64,000 nucleotides of DNA from CAYOBW01 sp964402115 (GTDB taxonomy: Bacteria > Verrucomicrobiota > Kiritimatiellia > UBA8416 > CAYOBW01), in NCBI GenBank assembly GCA_964402115.1, contig CAYOBW010000006.1, positions 1 through 64,000 of the forward strand. The letters run 5' to 3'. A program made the position numbers and the translations under genes. Below are positions 18,813 through 27,038 of the stretch, in pieces (within the stretch, counting starts at the first letter, position 1; each line of letters starts with the position of its first letter). The notes under the pieces were generated by a model, which was given only the letters and a program-made list of their open reading frames with translations, was not told where the DNA came from and did no database searches.

Positions 18813-20280
18813 GATCAAGTACGAAGAACGCGGCACGATCAAGGACATCAAGGAGATCATCGTTCGGATCGACGGGTTGCCCGGATGTCTGAACGGTGAG
18901 ATTGTGGACTTGGGCGATGGGGTTCGCGGGATCGTGATGGGATTCACGGCCACCGACGTGCTGGCGCTCGTGCTGGGCGACCCAGCGCGTCTGCGGATGG
19001 GGCGCGGGGTCAAGGGGTCTGGCGAGCCGTTTCAGATTCCGGTCGGCCATGCTTTCCTCGGGCGCATGGTGTCGGCCATGGGTGAGCCGTGCGATCAGGG
19101 CCGCCCCATCGAGCCCTCCGCGCATCTGCCCGTCTTTCGCGATTCCCCGCCGATCACGGCGCGCGCGCCGCTGGAGTCATTCCTGTGCTCCGGCACGAAA
19201 GTGATCGACATGCTCATACCGCTGGCCAAGGGGCAGCGGGAACTCATCCTGGGAGACAGGATTACCGGCAAGACCGCGATTGCGCTGGACGCCGTTCTCA
19301 GCCAGAAGGGGCGGCAGTGCATCTGCATCTACTGCTGCATCGGGAAATCCATTTCCAGCGTTGGCAAGCTCATGTCCGTCCTGCACAGTAACGGGGCGCT
19401 GGAGTACTCCGTGGTCATGATTGCGGCCGACAATGCGCCCGTCGGCGAGCAGTACCTGGCCCCTTTCGCGGCTGCTTCCATGGGGGAGTTCTTCGCCAGC
19501 AAAGGGCGCGATGTGTTGATCGTGTTCGATGATCTTACGAAACATGCCTGGGCCTACCGGCAGCTGTCGTTGCTGCTTGAGCGTCCGCCGGGGCGGGAAG
19601 CCTACCCGGGCGACATCTTTTACGTGCAGACACAGCTCATGGAGCGGGCTGGCCGTTTCGGGGACCGCCACGGCGGGGGCTCGATCTCCTACCTTGCCAT
19701 CGCCGAGACCCTGCAGGGGGATCTGACCGGCTATATCCCGTCGAATCTGGCGTCCATGTGCGATGGACAGATCGTGCTGAGCAGTTCCATCTTCTCCGAG
19801 GGGTTTCGTCCGGCGATTGACATCGGCCTCTCCCTGTCGATCGTGGGCGGCAAGGCGCAGCCCCCACTGCTGCGCGCGCTCACGGGTAACATGCGGGCCG
19901 ACTTCGCCCGTTACGAAGAGGTTCAGAATCTGCGCAAGTTGTCGTCCGGGTTGTCGGGGGAGGCTGAACGCGTTATCCGGCACGGCGAGGCCATCCAGAC
20001 GGTTCTGCAGCAGGGGCAGAATCGGCCAGTGTCTCTTGCGGAAGAAGTGGTCTTGCTGTATGCTCTCGAAACGGGCGTGATTGTCGGGCTTTCGCCGCAT
20101 ATGCGCAAGCGCTTCTGCGATGACATTTTCGCCTTTGTGTTGCGCAAGAACGGTGAACTGGCGCTGCAGTTGGAGAGGGCGACGGCTTTAACCGACGACC
20201 AGCGCCGGGTGCTTGACGAGCTGATGAGAAAGTGCCTGTCAGGGCTGGGATCTGAGATGCAAGGCGCGGAGCACGCTTGA
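18775..20280 (+). CDS. F-type ATPase alpha subunit 2 (arginine finger replaced by Ile)
   Basis: A 501-residue second alpha subunit. It keeps GDRITGKT (residues 160-167), DDLTKHAWAYRQLSLLLE and PPGREAYPGDIFYV, so it is an alpha and not a beta subunit. At the arginine-finger position the sequence reads GLSLSIVGGKAQ: residue 356 is Ile (codon ATC, 19840-19842) where alpha1 has Arg. In F-ATPases that Arg reaches into the beta catalytic site and is needed for fast hydrolysis. Like alpha1, it lacks the N-terminal delta-docking helix. The ATG at 18775 lies inside the end of alpha1 with AGGAGGG (18762-18768) just before it, which suggests translational coupling and matched amounts of the two proteins. 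Whether it sits in the same hexamer as alpha1 is unknown. Confidence 0.92.
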   Translation: MSSSPGSPIPLFKIKYEERGTIKDIKEIIVRIDGLPGCLNGEIVDLGDGVRGIVMGFTATDVLALVLGDPARLRMGRGVKGSGEPFQIPVGHAFLGRMVSAMGEPCDQGRPIEPSAHLPVFRDSPPITARAPLESFLCSGTKVIDMLIPLAKGQRELILGDRITGKTAIALDAVLSQKGRQCICIYCCIGKSISSVGKLMSVLHSNGALEYSVVMIAADNAPVGEQYLAPFAAASMGEFFASKGRDVLIVFDDLTKHAWAYRQLSLLLERPPGREAYPGDIFYVQTQLMERAGRFGDRHGGGSISYLAIAETLQGDLTGYIPSNLASMCDGQIVLSSSIFSEGFRPAIDIGLSLSIVGGKAQPPLLRALTGNMRADFARYEEVQNLRKLSSGLSGEAERVIRHGEAIQTVLQQGQNRPVSLAEEVVLLYALETGVIVGLSPHMRKRFCDDIFAFVLRKNGELALQLERATALTDDQRRVLDELMRKCLSGLGSEMQGAEHA

Positions 20281-20525
20281 AAGTAACCATACTCAGTCCG
20301 CGGAAAGTCATCTTTGAAGGAGAGGCCAAAAGCGTTTTCGTTCCGGGGGACGAGGCTGAATTCGAGTTGCTGGACTACCACGCGCCCATTCTGAGCCTCC
20401 TGGTGCCGGGCATGATAACGCTGGACTGGGAACGACAGATTCCCGTCGAAAGAGGGATCGTCAAGTGCGAGAACAACGAGTGCGTGATTCTGGTGGAGGA
20501 ATCATTACCGCACCGGGAGCGTTAG
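20277..20525 (+). CDS. atpC: F-type ATPase epsilon subunit, beta domain only
   Basis: An 82-residue protein matching the N-terminal beta-sandwich of epsilon: it opens MKVTILSPRKVIFEGEAKSV and contains PGDEAEFELLDYHAPIL. The usual C-terminal helical hairpin (about 45-50 residues), which inhibits hydrolysis in many bacteria, is absent. It starts with TTG at 20277, overlapping the stop of alpha2; no other in-frame start would give the conserved first strand. Epsilon binds gamma and the c ring in the central stalk. Confidence 0.88.
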   Translation: MKVTILSPRKVIFEGEAKSVFVPGDEAEFELLDYHAPILSLLVPGMITLDWERQIPVERGIVKCENNECVILVEESLPHRER

Positions 20526-20577
20526 TGGGCCCCGGCGGGGAGTGTGCGACGGTGAGATGCTCAGAGGGGGAACGTCG

Positions 20578-20793
20578 TTGAGGAGTTTCTTCATATTCCT
20601 GGTCATGTTCGTGACCATTATTGGGCCTTCCGGGGTCATCGCGGCGATCGGCTTCGCCAGCATACGCGCCCTCGGGCGGAATCCCTCTGCCGCAGGCAAG
20701 ATTCTTCAGGCGATGATTGTAGCCCTCGTCTTTGCCGAGGCTATCGCTGTGATTGCCTTACTGATTCTTTTCCAGTTGTTTGGCAGATCGTAG
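20578..20793 (+). CDS. atpE: F-type ATPase c subunit (rotor ring)
   Basis: A 71-residue two-helix protein. Helix 1 covers FIFLVMFVTIIGPSGVIAAIG, the polar loop is RALGRNPSAAGK, and helix 2 carries the ion-binding glutamate in VFAEAIAV. The residues that usually mark Na+ binding are absent: no Gln in helix 1 at the expected place, and the residue after the Glu is Ala, not Ser or Thr. A proton-type ring is therefore the simpler reading. I chose TTG at 20578 because AGAGGGGGAAC stands just upstream and it gives a standard length; a GTG at 20542 and an ATG at 20557 are also in frame. Its place between epsilon and b is unlike the usual a-c-b order. Confidence 0.85.
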   Translation: MRSFFIFLVMFVTIIGPSGVIAAIGFASIRALGRNPSAAGKILQAMIVALVFAEAIAVIALLILFQLFGRS

Positions 20794-20890
20794 GCGGTTG
20801 CGGGACGGGTTGACGGCGAGGGGCAGCCTGTGCCGTTGGTAACAGTGGGGTGAAACCAGGCGGATAGAGCCAGAACCGGGAAACGAGCTT

Positions 20891-21637
20891 ATGGGCGAAA
20901 TTCTTAAATTGTTGGTGCCGATCATTGCGGCGCACGTCGTGGTGCTGGGCGTTCTGATTCTCGTCATCAAGCGGTTGCTTGTGAGCGATACGCGCAAGGC
21001 CGAGGCGCGCATCAAGCAGGTCGAGGTTGAGCTCCGGAAGAAGGAAGAGGCTGTTCGGCGTGAGATCGAGGAGCACGAGAAGGAACTCACGCGGCGCAAG
21101 ACCGACATGGAGGAGGAACTGCAGCGTCGTCGCGATGACAGCGAGCGGGAAGCCGTCCGGCTGCGCGAACAGGTTGTGTCCGAAGCCAAGCGCGACGGGG
21201 ACCGCATCATCACGGCGGCCAAGAAGAACGAACAGCGCATGCGCGAGCAACTGGAGCAAGGCGTTGCCGAGAGAGCCGTCGAGTTCGGCGGCGAGGTCTT
21301 CCGCATGGTTATGAGCGAGCAGGCCACCGCGCAATTGAACCGCCAGTTGGTGGGGGAAGTGCTGGACGAACTTGAACAAATCGATGCGGGCAGCATTTCG
21401 GTGGACGGGACCGAGGCGGAAATCAGCTCCAGTCGACCGCTGGATGCGGATCAGCGCGAACGCCTGCGGGGGTTCATCGTCGATAAACTGCATGTGCACG
21501 CCCAGTTCAAGGAGCTTGTGGTCCCTGAAATGATCGCGGGCCTGAAACTCAAACTCGGCAGCTTGGAAATCGACGCGAGTCTGCTGAACCGCTATCGCGA
21601 AGCGATTCTGGAAGTCAAGAAAACGGCCGGCTTGTAA
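20891..21637 (+). CDS. F-type ATPase b subunit carrying a delta C-terminal domain
   Basis: A 248-residue protein. Residues 7-33 form the single membrane helix (LVPIIAAHVVVLGVLILVIK), residues 34 to ~135 a very charged helix typical of the b stalk, and residues ~165-245 match the C-terminal part of delta/OSCP (EMIAGLKLKLGSLEIDASL, the G-G-L-x-x-x-x-G-x-x-x-I-D-x-S pattern). There is no room for the six-helix N-terminal domain of delta that normally binds the top of F1. Full b-delta fusions are known in mycobacteria but are much longer (~445 residues). Together with the short alpha N-termini this suggests a rebuilt peripheral stalk. Acts at the inner membrane; ATG at 20891 in the operon. Confidence 0.82.
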   Translation: MGEILKLLVPIIAAHVVVLGVLILVIKRLLVSDTRKAEARIKQVEVELRKKEEAVRREIEEHEKELTRRKTDMEEELQRRRDDSEREAVRLREQVVSEAKRDGDRIITAAKKNEQRMREQLEQGVAERAVEFGGEVFRMVMSEQATAQLNRQLVGEVLDELEQIDAGSISVDGTEAEISSSRPLDADQRERLRGFIVDKLHVHAQFKELVVPEMIAGLKLKLGSLEIDASLLNRYREAILEVKKTAGL

Positions 21638-21718
21638 TCCTTCGCTTTCGGCCGACGCCTCCCGTGTGCTGGTTGAAACACAGGGTTTGGAGTTGGCGAC
21701 AGGCGTGGAGGGAAGTGC

Positions 21719-22612
21719 ATGCAGCTTAACAGGTTGCGTCGTGATCTTCGCTTTAACAAGGAGTTGCTCTCCCTAGTGGAGACGTTGAAGAACGTCGCTG
21801 GATCCCAGTACCACCTGATGGAGAGGGAAAAGGAGCGGTTCGATCGGTTCATGCATGCCTTCGCGGGTTTCTTCCGCGTGATCAACCTGGTGGATGTCGT
21901 CAATCCGCTTGTGCGGCAGGCGTCCGAGACGACAGGCGTCGTCATCGTCACGTCAGACTCTGGTTTCATGGGCGGGCTCAATCAGAGCGTCATACGGTCA
22001 GGCTTGGAGGCGGCGAGCCCGTTCATGCCGGGGAAAGTGGCTTTCGTGGTGGTTGGCGAGAAGGGGTCGGGACTTGTCAATGACATGAAGATCCCGTTCA
22101 AGTTCTTTCAGGGGATAGCCCAGGACACGATTCTCGATCAGGCCGGCGTGATTCGCGATTACCTCGTGGGCGAGGTCCTTGCAGGTCGCATGGGTCGGGT
22201 CCTCGTGGCGCGTCCGCGCGCCCTGTCGTTTTCAGCTCAGACCATTGACGTCATTCAACTGCTGCCCTGCGGGGATTTGTTCGACAAGGATGCCGAGAGC
22301 GAAGTGTCGAGGCTGCTGGGGCGTACGCGGCTCGTGTCCGATGCACGGCGTGTGATCGTCGAATCGTCATTCGACGGCATCGTATCGTATCTCGCATCGG
22401 TCTGGGTTACCGCCAAGCTGTACGAAGTGTTCGAGGACAGCAAGCTGGCTGAATTCTCGGCGCGCGCCATGCATCTCGAGGGCAGTTGTCAGAAGGTCGA
22501 AAAGCAGCACAAGAAATTGCGGCAGATTACGTTCAAAGCCTCGCATGAACGCATTGACAAGGGCATGCGCGAGAGTTTCGCCGCCACGAAAGCCAACAAG
22601 AAGAAGCAGTAA
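21719..22612 (+). CDS. atpG: F-type ATPase gamma subunit
   Basis: A 297-residue central-stalk subunit. The N-terminal helix (RLRRDLRFNKELLSLVETL), the Rossmann-like middle with TSDSGFMGGLNQ (usual form ...GLCGGLN) and the long C-terminal helix are all present, and the length is normal. The ATG at 21719 has GGAGGGAAG just upstream. The extreme C-terminus is basic and polar (ATKANKKKQ), unlike the usual hydrophobic end that seats in the alpha3beta3 bearing. It lies between b/delta and beta in the operon. Confidence 0.92.
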   Translation: MQLNRLRRDLRFNKELLSLVETLKNVAGSQYHLMEREKERFDRFMHAFAGFFRVINLVDVVNPLVRQASETTGVVIVTSDSGFMGGLNQSVIRSGLEAASPFMPGKVAFVVVGEKGSGLVNDMKIPFKFFQGIAQDTILDQAGVIRDYLVGEVLAGRMGRVLVARPRALSFSAQTIDVIQLLPCGDLFDKDAESEVSRLLGRTRLVSDARRVIVESSFDGIVSYLASVWVTAKLYEVFEDSKLAEFSARAMHLEGSCQKVEKQHKKLRQITFKASHERIDKGMRESFAATKANKKKQ

Positions 22613-22654
22613 GCCGGGATCGTGGACGGCGCAGTGTCAGGACGGAGGATGAGC

Positions 22655-24043
22655 ATGAGCGAAGTAACCCAGTCCAAGGTGCGGCGGGGAGTCGTGGTGG
22701 CCGTTCAGGGGCCGGTCGTGGATGTCAAGTTCCTGGCGGTCAACGATGTTCCCGATATCCACGAGTTGGTGGTGACGCGCACATTCGACAAACGTGACGT
22801 GAAGCTGCTTGTTGCCGAGCATCTTGAGGGCAACATCGTGCGCTGCGTGGCGCTGGCTTCCACGCTCAACCTGCAGCGCAACGCCGCGGCCACGGCGACT
22901 GGAAGCACCCTGACGGTGCCCGTCGGAGACGCTTTGTTTGGCCGGATCATCAATGTCATGGGCGAACCGATTGACGGGAAAGGACCGATCGAAACGGCGG
23001 AGCGTTGGCCGATACATCGCGATCTCTCGCGCCTGGCCTTCAGCGTGGACGACATGGCCCGGTCCAAGACGGAAACCGTTGAAACCGGCATCAAGATCGT
23101 GGACCTGCTGTTCCCCGTCGTGCGCGGCAGCAAGACGGGAATCATTGGTGGCGCCGGCTGCGGCAAGACGGTGCTCATTTCGGAACTCATCCACAACATC
23201 GTGGAGGAACACCAGGGCGCATGCGTATTCACGGGCATTGGCGAGCGCATCCGGGAGGGCAACGAGCTTTACTACGAATTCGAAGCTGTCGGCATCCTGG
23301 ACAAGGTCATGATGGCCTTTGGGCAGATGGATGAACCCCCCGGGGCGCGCTTCAACGTGATCCTGACGGGGATTACGCTTGCCGAGTACCTGCAGTCCAC
23401 CGGAAGGGAAGTCCTGCTCTTCATGGACAATGTCTTCCGGTTCGTACAGGCGGGCGCCGAAATCTCGACCCTGCTGGGGCGTACGCCTTCCGAAACCGGC
23501 TACCAGCCCACCCTGAGTTCCGAGGTCGGCGACGTGCATGAGCGCATCAAGGGTGCGGTGTCCGCGTTCGAAGCTGTGTACGTGCCAGCCGACGACTTGA
23601 CCGACCAGGCCGTGGTTGCCATTTTCAGTTACCTAGACGCCGTCATGGTGCTCTCGCGTGAACGCACGCAACTGGGGCTGTATCCCGGCATTGACGTACT
23701 GGCTTCATCCTGCTCGAACCTGGACGCCGGCGTTGTGGGGCAGCGTCACTTTGACCTGTCCCAGGAGCTCCTCAGGATCTTCACGAAGTACGATGAATTG
23801 CGTCGCATCGTGGCCGTTATCGGCGTTGACGAACTCTCGAAGGCGGATCGAATCCTGTACGAGCGGGCGCGCAAGCTTGAGAACTTCATGACTCAACCCA
23901 TGTTCGTCGCCGCAGCGTTCACCGGTCGCAAGGGTCAGTTCGTGCCCCTGAAGGACACGTTGGACGACGTGGAGCGGATTATCGACGGCAAGATGGACAG
24001 CCGTTTGGAGACGGAGTTCTACATGATCGGCAAGATCGAGTGA
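22655..24043 (+). CDS. atpD: F-type ATPase beta subunit (catalytic)
   Basis: A 462-residue catalytic subunit. The P-loop is GGAGCGKT (about residues 167-174), the catalytic glutamate segment is GERIREGNELYYEF, the Walker B region is LLFMDNVFRFVQAGAE, and LGRTPSETGYQPTL and LTDQAVVAIFSYLDA follow. All residues needed for ATP turnover on the beta side are in place. GACGGAGG at 22641-22648 supports the ATG at 22655 (a second ATG at 22649 is too close to it). Only one beta is encoded for two alpha genes, so the paralogues must share it or assemble into different complexes. Operon order alpha-alpha-epsilon-c-b/delta-gamma-beta differs from both the standard atp operon and the N-ATPase order known to me. 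Confidence 0.94.
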   Translation: MSEVTQSKVRRGVVVAVQGPVVDVKFLAVNDVPDIHELVVTRTFDKRDVKLLVAEHLEGNIVRCVALASTLNLQRNAAATATGSTLTVPVGDALFGRIINVMGEPIDGKGPIETAERWPIHRDLSRLAFSVDDMARSKTETVETGIKIVDLLFPVVRGSKTGIIGGAGCGKTVLISELIHNIVEEHQGACVFTGIGERIREGNELYYEFEAVGILDKVMMAFGQMDEPPGARFNVILTGITLAEYLQSTGREVLLFMDNVFRFVQAGAEISTLLGRTPSETGYQPTLSSEVGDVHERIKGAVSAFEAVYVPADDLTDQAVVAIFSYLDAVMVLSRERTQLGLYPGIDVLASSCSNLDAGVVGQRHFDLSQELLRIFTKYDELRRIVAVIGVDELSKADRILYERARKLENFMTQPMFVAAAFTGRKGQFVPLKDTLDDVERIIDGKMDSRLETEFYMIGKIE

Positions 24044-24107
24044 ACCGTTCGGCCTGGCGCCTCCTGCACCGGCGGGCTTTCTGGAATGCACGGGGGTGAG
24101 AGATCGC

Positions 24108-25742
24108 ATGCGACGCTTGGAAGACCTGCTCATGGAGAAAGGGTTCGTGTCCGCCGACTCGCTTGAGAGAGCTTCGGAGCTGGCGCGGCAGACCTATCAG
24201 CCTCTACCCAAAGTGCTCCTGGACAATGGGTTGATAAGCGAGGAGCGTCTTCTTCAGACCCAGGCGGAACAACACGGCCTGTCCTACCGCTTGCTGAGTG
24301 ATGTGCAGGTGGACGCCTCCGTGATACGCGCCGTGCCCGCCAAACTGGCGGCGCATTACGCCATCATGCCGCTACGACTTGAGCGGGGGGTCCTGACGGT
24401 GGCCGTCTCCAATCCCCTCGATATGGCTGCCGTCGAGGATATCGAGACCAATCTGGGCCACAGCGTGGAACGTGTGCTGGCCAGTCGCAGCGACATCCTC
24501 AAGGTCCTGCGGCGTTACTACGGCGTGGGAGCCGACACGGTGGAACGTATTCTGGCGGTGTCGCCGGACCGGACCGAAGTCGAGGATCAGGAGGAATCCC
24601 ACGATCTCGAGAAGCTCGCCGAGGACGCGTCCGTGGTGCGGTTGGTCAACCAACTGCTGCAGGAAGCCATCACGGAGCGGGCCACGGACATTCACTTCGA
24701 AGTCAACCGCGAGGAGGTCATCGCCCGACGGCGCATCGATGGCGTGCTCTACGACACCAGTCTGCCCCGGAATATGCGGGGACTCTTCCCCGCCATCGTC
24801 TCGCGGGTCAAGCTGATGTCCGGGTTGGACATTGTCGAGCGCCGGCTGCCGCAGGATGGTCGCGCGCGCGTGCGGGTGGGACGCGACGACTACGATCTGC
24901 GTATCTCCATCGTGCCAGCCATTCATGGCGAGGACGTCGTGATTCGCATTCTGCCGTCCACGATGCTGTTCGATTTGGCGCAGCTCGGGTTTTACGAGGC
25001 GCATCGCCATGCCTTGGAGGAACTGCTGGCGCAGCCCCATGGGATTCTTTTTGTCACGGGGCCGACCGGCAGCGGCAAGAGCACGACGCTCTACGCGTGT
25101 TTGAGCCGTTTGAACACCCGTGACCGGAAGATCATCACGATCGAAGACCCGGTCGAATACGAGCTGAAGGGCATCACCCAGACCCAGATCAACCCCGTGA
25201 TCGGCCTGACTTTTGCCCGGGCTCTGCGCAGCATGCTCCGGCATGATCCGGACGTCATGATGGTGGGTGAGGTACGGGACCGCGAAACGGCGGAAATCGC
25301 CATCCAGACAGCCATGACCGGCCACCTGGTGCTCAGCACGCTGCATACCAACGATGCGGCAAGCGGAGCGGTCCGGCTGATTGACATGGGGATCGATCCG
25401 TACCTGATCACCTCCACGGTGCGCGTTTTCATGGCGCAGCGCCTGGTGCGTGTTCTGTGCCCCGCCTGCAAGGAGAAGATCGAGCAGGAGGGGAACGTGG
25501 TCTACCGCGCGCGCGGATGCCGGCAGTGCAATGCGTCGGGGTTCCGCGGCCGGCTGGCCATCGCCGAGATCCTGCCGCTCACCGGGGAGATTCAAGCGCT
25601 CATTCTCGACCGCAGTTCAGCGCGGGCTATTCGCGAGCGCGCCAGTCAGCTCGGGGCGCGGACGCTGGCCCAGGACGGGTGGGAGAAAGTGGCGGCCGGC
25701 GCGACAACCGCCGAGGAAATCCTGCGTGTCACCACGCTCTAG
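24108..25742 (+). CDS. gspE: Type II secretion ATPase GspE
   Basis: A 544-residue secretion ATPase that powers pseudopilus assembly at the cytoplasmic face. An MshEN-like N-terminal domain (MEKGFVSADSLERASELA, then the DNGLISEERL repeat) precedes the catalytic part with Walker A GPTGSGKST (~318-326), the Asp box, Walker B VMMVGEVRDRETAE, the His box LVLSTLHTNDA, and the tetracysteine zinc motif CPAC (~451) ... CRQC (~471). I chose the ATG at 24108 behind GGGGGTGAGAG; a GTG at 24096 is also in frame. It begins 64 bp after atpD, so read-through from the ATPase operon is possible, and it leads the secretion cluster. Confidence 0.95.
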   Translation: MRRLEDLLMEKGFVSADSLERASELARQTYQPLPKVLLDNGLISEERLLQTQAEQHGLSYRLLSDVQVDASVIRAVPAKLAAHYAIMPLRLERGVLTVAVSNPLDMAAVEDIETNLGHSVERVLASRSDILKVLRRYYGVGADTVERILAVSPDRTEVEDQEESHDLEKLAEDASVVRLVNQLLQEAITERATDIHFEVNREEVIARRRIDGVLYDTSLPRNMRGLFPAIVSRVKLMSGLDIVERRLPQDGRARVRVGRDDYDLRISIVPAIHGEDVVIRILPSTMLFDLAQLGFYEAHRHALEELLAQPHGILFVTGPTGSGKSTTLYACLSRLNTRDRKIITIEDPVEYELKGITQTQINPVIGLTFARALRSMLRHDPDVMMVGEVRDRETAEIAIQTAMTGHLVLSTLHTNDAASGAVRLIDMGIDPYLITSTVRVFMAQRLVRVLCPACKEKIEQEGNVVYRARGCRQCNASGFRGRLAIAEILPLTGEIQALILDRSSARAIRERASQLGARTLAQDGWEKVAAGATTAEEILRVTTL

Positions 25743-25781
25743 CCCAACTCCGTTCGTGGTGACGTCAGGCGGCAAAGAGAC

Positions 25782-26999
25782 ATGCATACGTACGCGTACA
25801 AAGCCAAGAACGGGCCGGGACAAACGGTCGACGGGACCTTGGACGCGCCGTCGGACAAGGCCGCCGTGGCGGCGTTGGACGCCATGGGGTACAGCCCCAT
25901 CTGGGTGCGGCAGACCGGCGAGGCCGGCTCGCAGGCGGGGCGGCGGCGGGGCCGGGTGCGCCGCCGCGTGCGGCCGGCCGATGTCACCCTTTTCACCGGG
26001 CAGCTGGCCACATTACTCCGCTCGGGCGTGCCCATCCTGCGCACCTTGCGCACCATCGGCGAGCAGGCTGAGAACCCCGCGCTGGGGGGCGTGGTGCGCG
26101 ATCTTGAGCAAACGATTCGCGACGGCAGCATGCTTTCCGCGGCCTTGGCCAAGCACCCCCGCCTTTTCGACGAGCTGTACATCAGCATGGTGCGGGCCGG
26201 TGAATCCGGCGGCGTTCTCGATGCCGTTCTGGCCCGGATGACCGAGGTGCGCGAAGAGGAGGAGGAGACGCGCCGGCGGGTTCAGGCGGCACTCGCCTAC
26301 CCCCTCCTGATCTTCGTCGTGGGCGTGGCGACCGTGTTTGTCCTATTGACCTTCTTCCTGCCGAAGGTGCTGGACCTGTTCGACAGCTACGACAAGTTGC
26401 CGCTGCCGACCCGCCTGCTGATCGGCGCGAGTTCCTTCCTCGACCTCAACTGGCACTGGCTGCTTCTCGGGGTGGGGCTGTGCGGGTTGCTGTTCCAGCG
26501 CCTGCGGGCATCGGCGGGTGGCCGGCTGGCGCTGGATCGGTTCAAGTTGCGGTTGCCGCTGGTCGGTCGCATGCTCCAGGAGCTTGACGTGGCCCGCTTC
26601 GCGCGGACGCTGGCGGTTCTGCTCGATGCGGGCGTCGCCATCGATCGCGCCTTGACGCTGGCGCGCGAGACCCTGCGCAACGCCGTCCTGCGGATGGAAA
26701 TGGAGAGTGTGCGCGACCAGACCATTCGACAGGGATCCCCGTTGTCGGCGGGCCTGCGGCGTGCCGAGCACTTCCCGCTCTTCGCCTCGAACATGGCCGC
26801 TGTGGGTGAAGAAGGCGGCAAACTCGATGAGGCGCTGCTGGAAATTGCGCGGTACTACGAGAAGAGCGTGGCGCAGCGCCTGCGTCTGGCCACGACCCTG
26901 CTTGAGCCGCTGTTGATCCTGGTGGTGGGAGCGCTCGTGGGCTTCATCGTCAGCGCCATGCTGTTGCCCATCTTCGAACTGGGCACGACGCTGCGCTGA
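25782..26999 (+). CDS. gspF: Type II secretion inner-membrane platform GspF
   Basis: A 405-residue polytopic platform protein. The N-terminus MHTYAYKAKNGPGQTVDGTL is diagnostic of GspF/PilC. Two T2SSF domains follow (FTGQLATLLRSGVPIL ... and FARTLAVLLDAGVAIDRAL ...), each with the usual G-E-E/S-G-G-x-L motif (RAGESGGVLD, VGEEGGKLDE). TM segments are near residues 170-190, 220-240 and 375-398. It couples GspE to the pseudopilus. It lies 39 bp after gspE; the next gene can start immediately after its stop. Confidence 0.95.
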   Translation: MHTYAYKAKNGPGQTVDGTLDAPSDKAAVAALDAMGYSPIWVRQTGEAGSQAGRRRGRVRRRVRPADVTLFTGQLATLLRSGVPILRTLRTIGEQAENPALGGVVRDLEQTIRDGSMLSAALAKHPRLFDELYISMVRAGESGGVLDAVLARMTEVREEEEETRRRVQAALAYPLLIFVVGVATVFVLLTFFLPKVLDLFDSYDKLPLPTRLLIGASSFLDLNWHWLLLGVGLCGLLFQRLRASAGGRLALDRFKLRLPLVGRMLQELDVARFARTLAVLLDAGVAIDRALTLARETLRNAVLRMEMESVRDQTIRQGSPLSAGLRRAEHFPLFASNMAAVGEEGGKLDEALLEIARYYEKSVAQRLRLATTLLEPLLILVVGALVGFIVSAMLLPIFELGTTLR

Positions 27000-27038
27000 G
27001 TGCGGCCCGCGGGCATGGCTTACCGGAAGGAGTGTCAC

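Noticed and set aside
17349..24043. The operon as an N-ATPase (Na+-translocating second ATPase)
   Set aside because: Order differs, the Q and R genes and subunit a are absent, a delta-type domain is present, and the c subunit lacks Na+ ligands.
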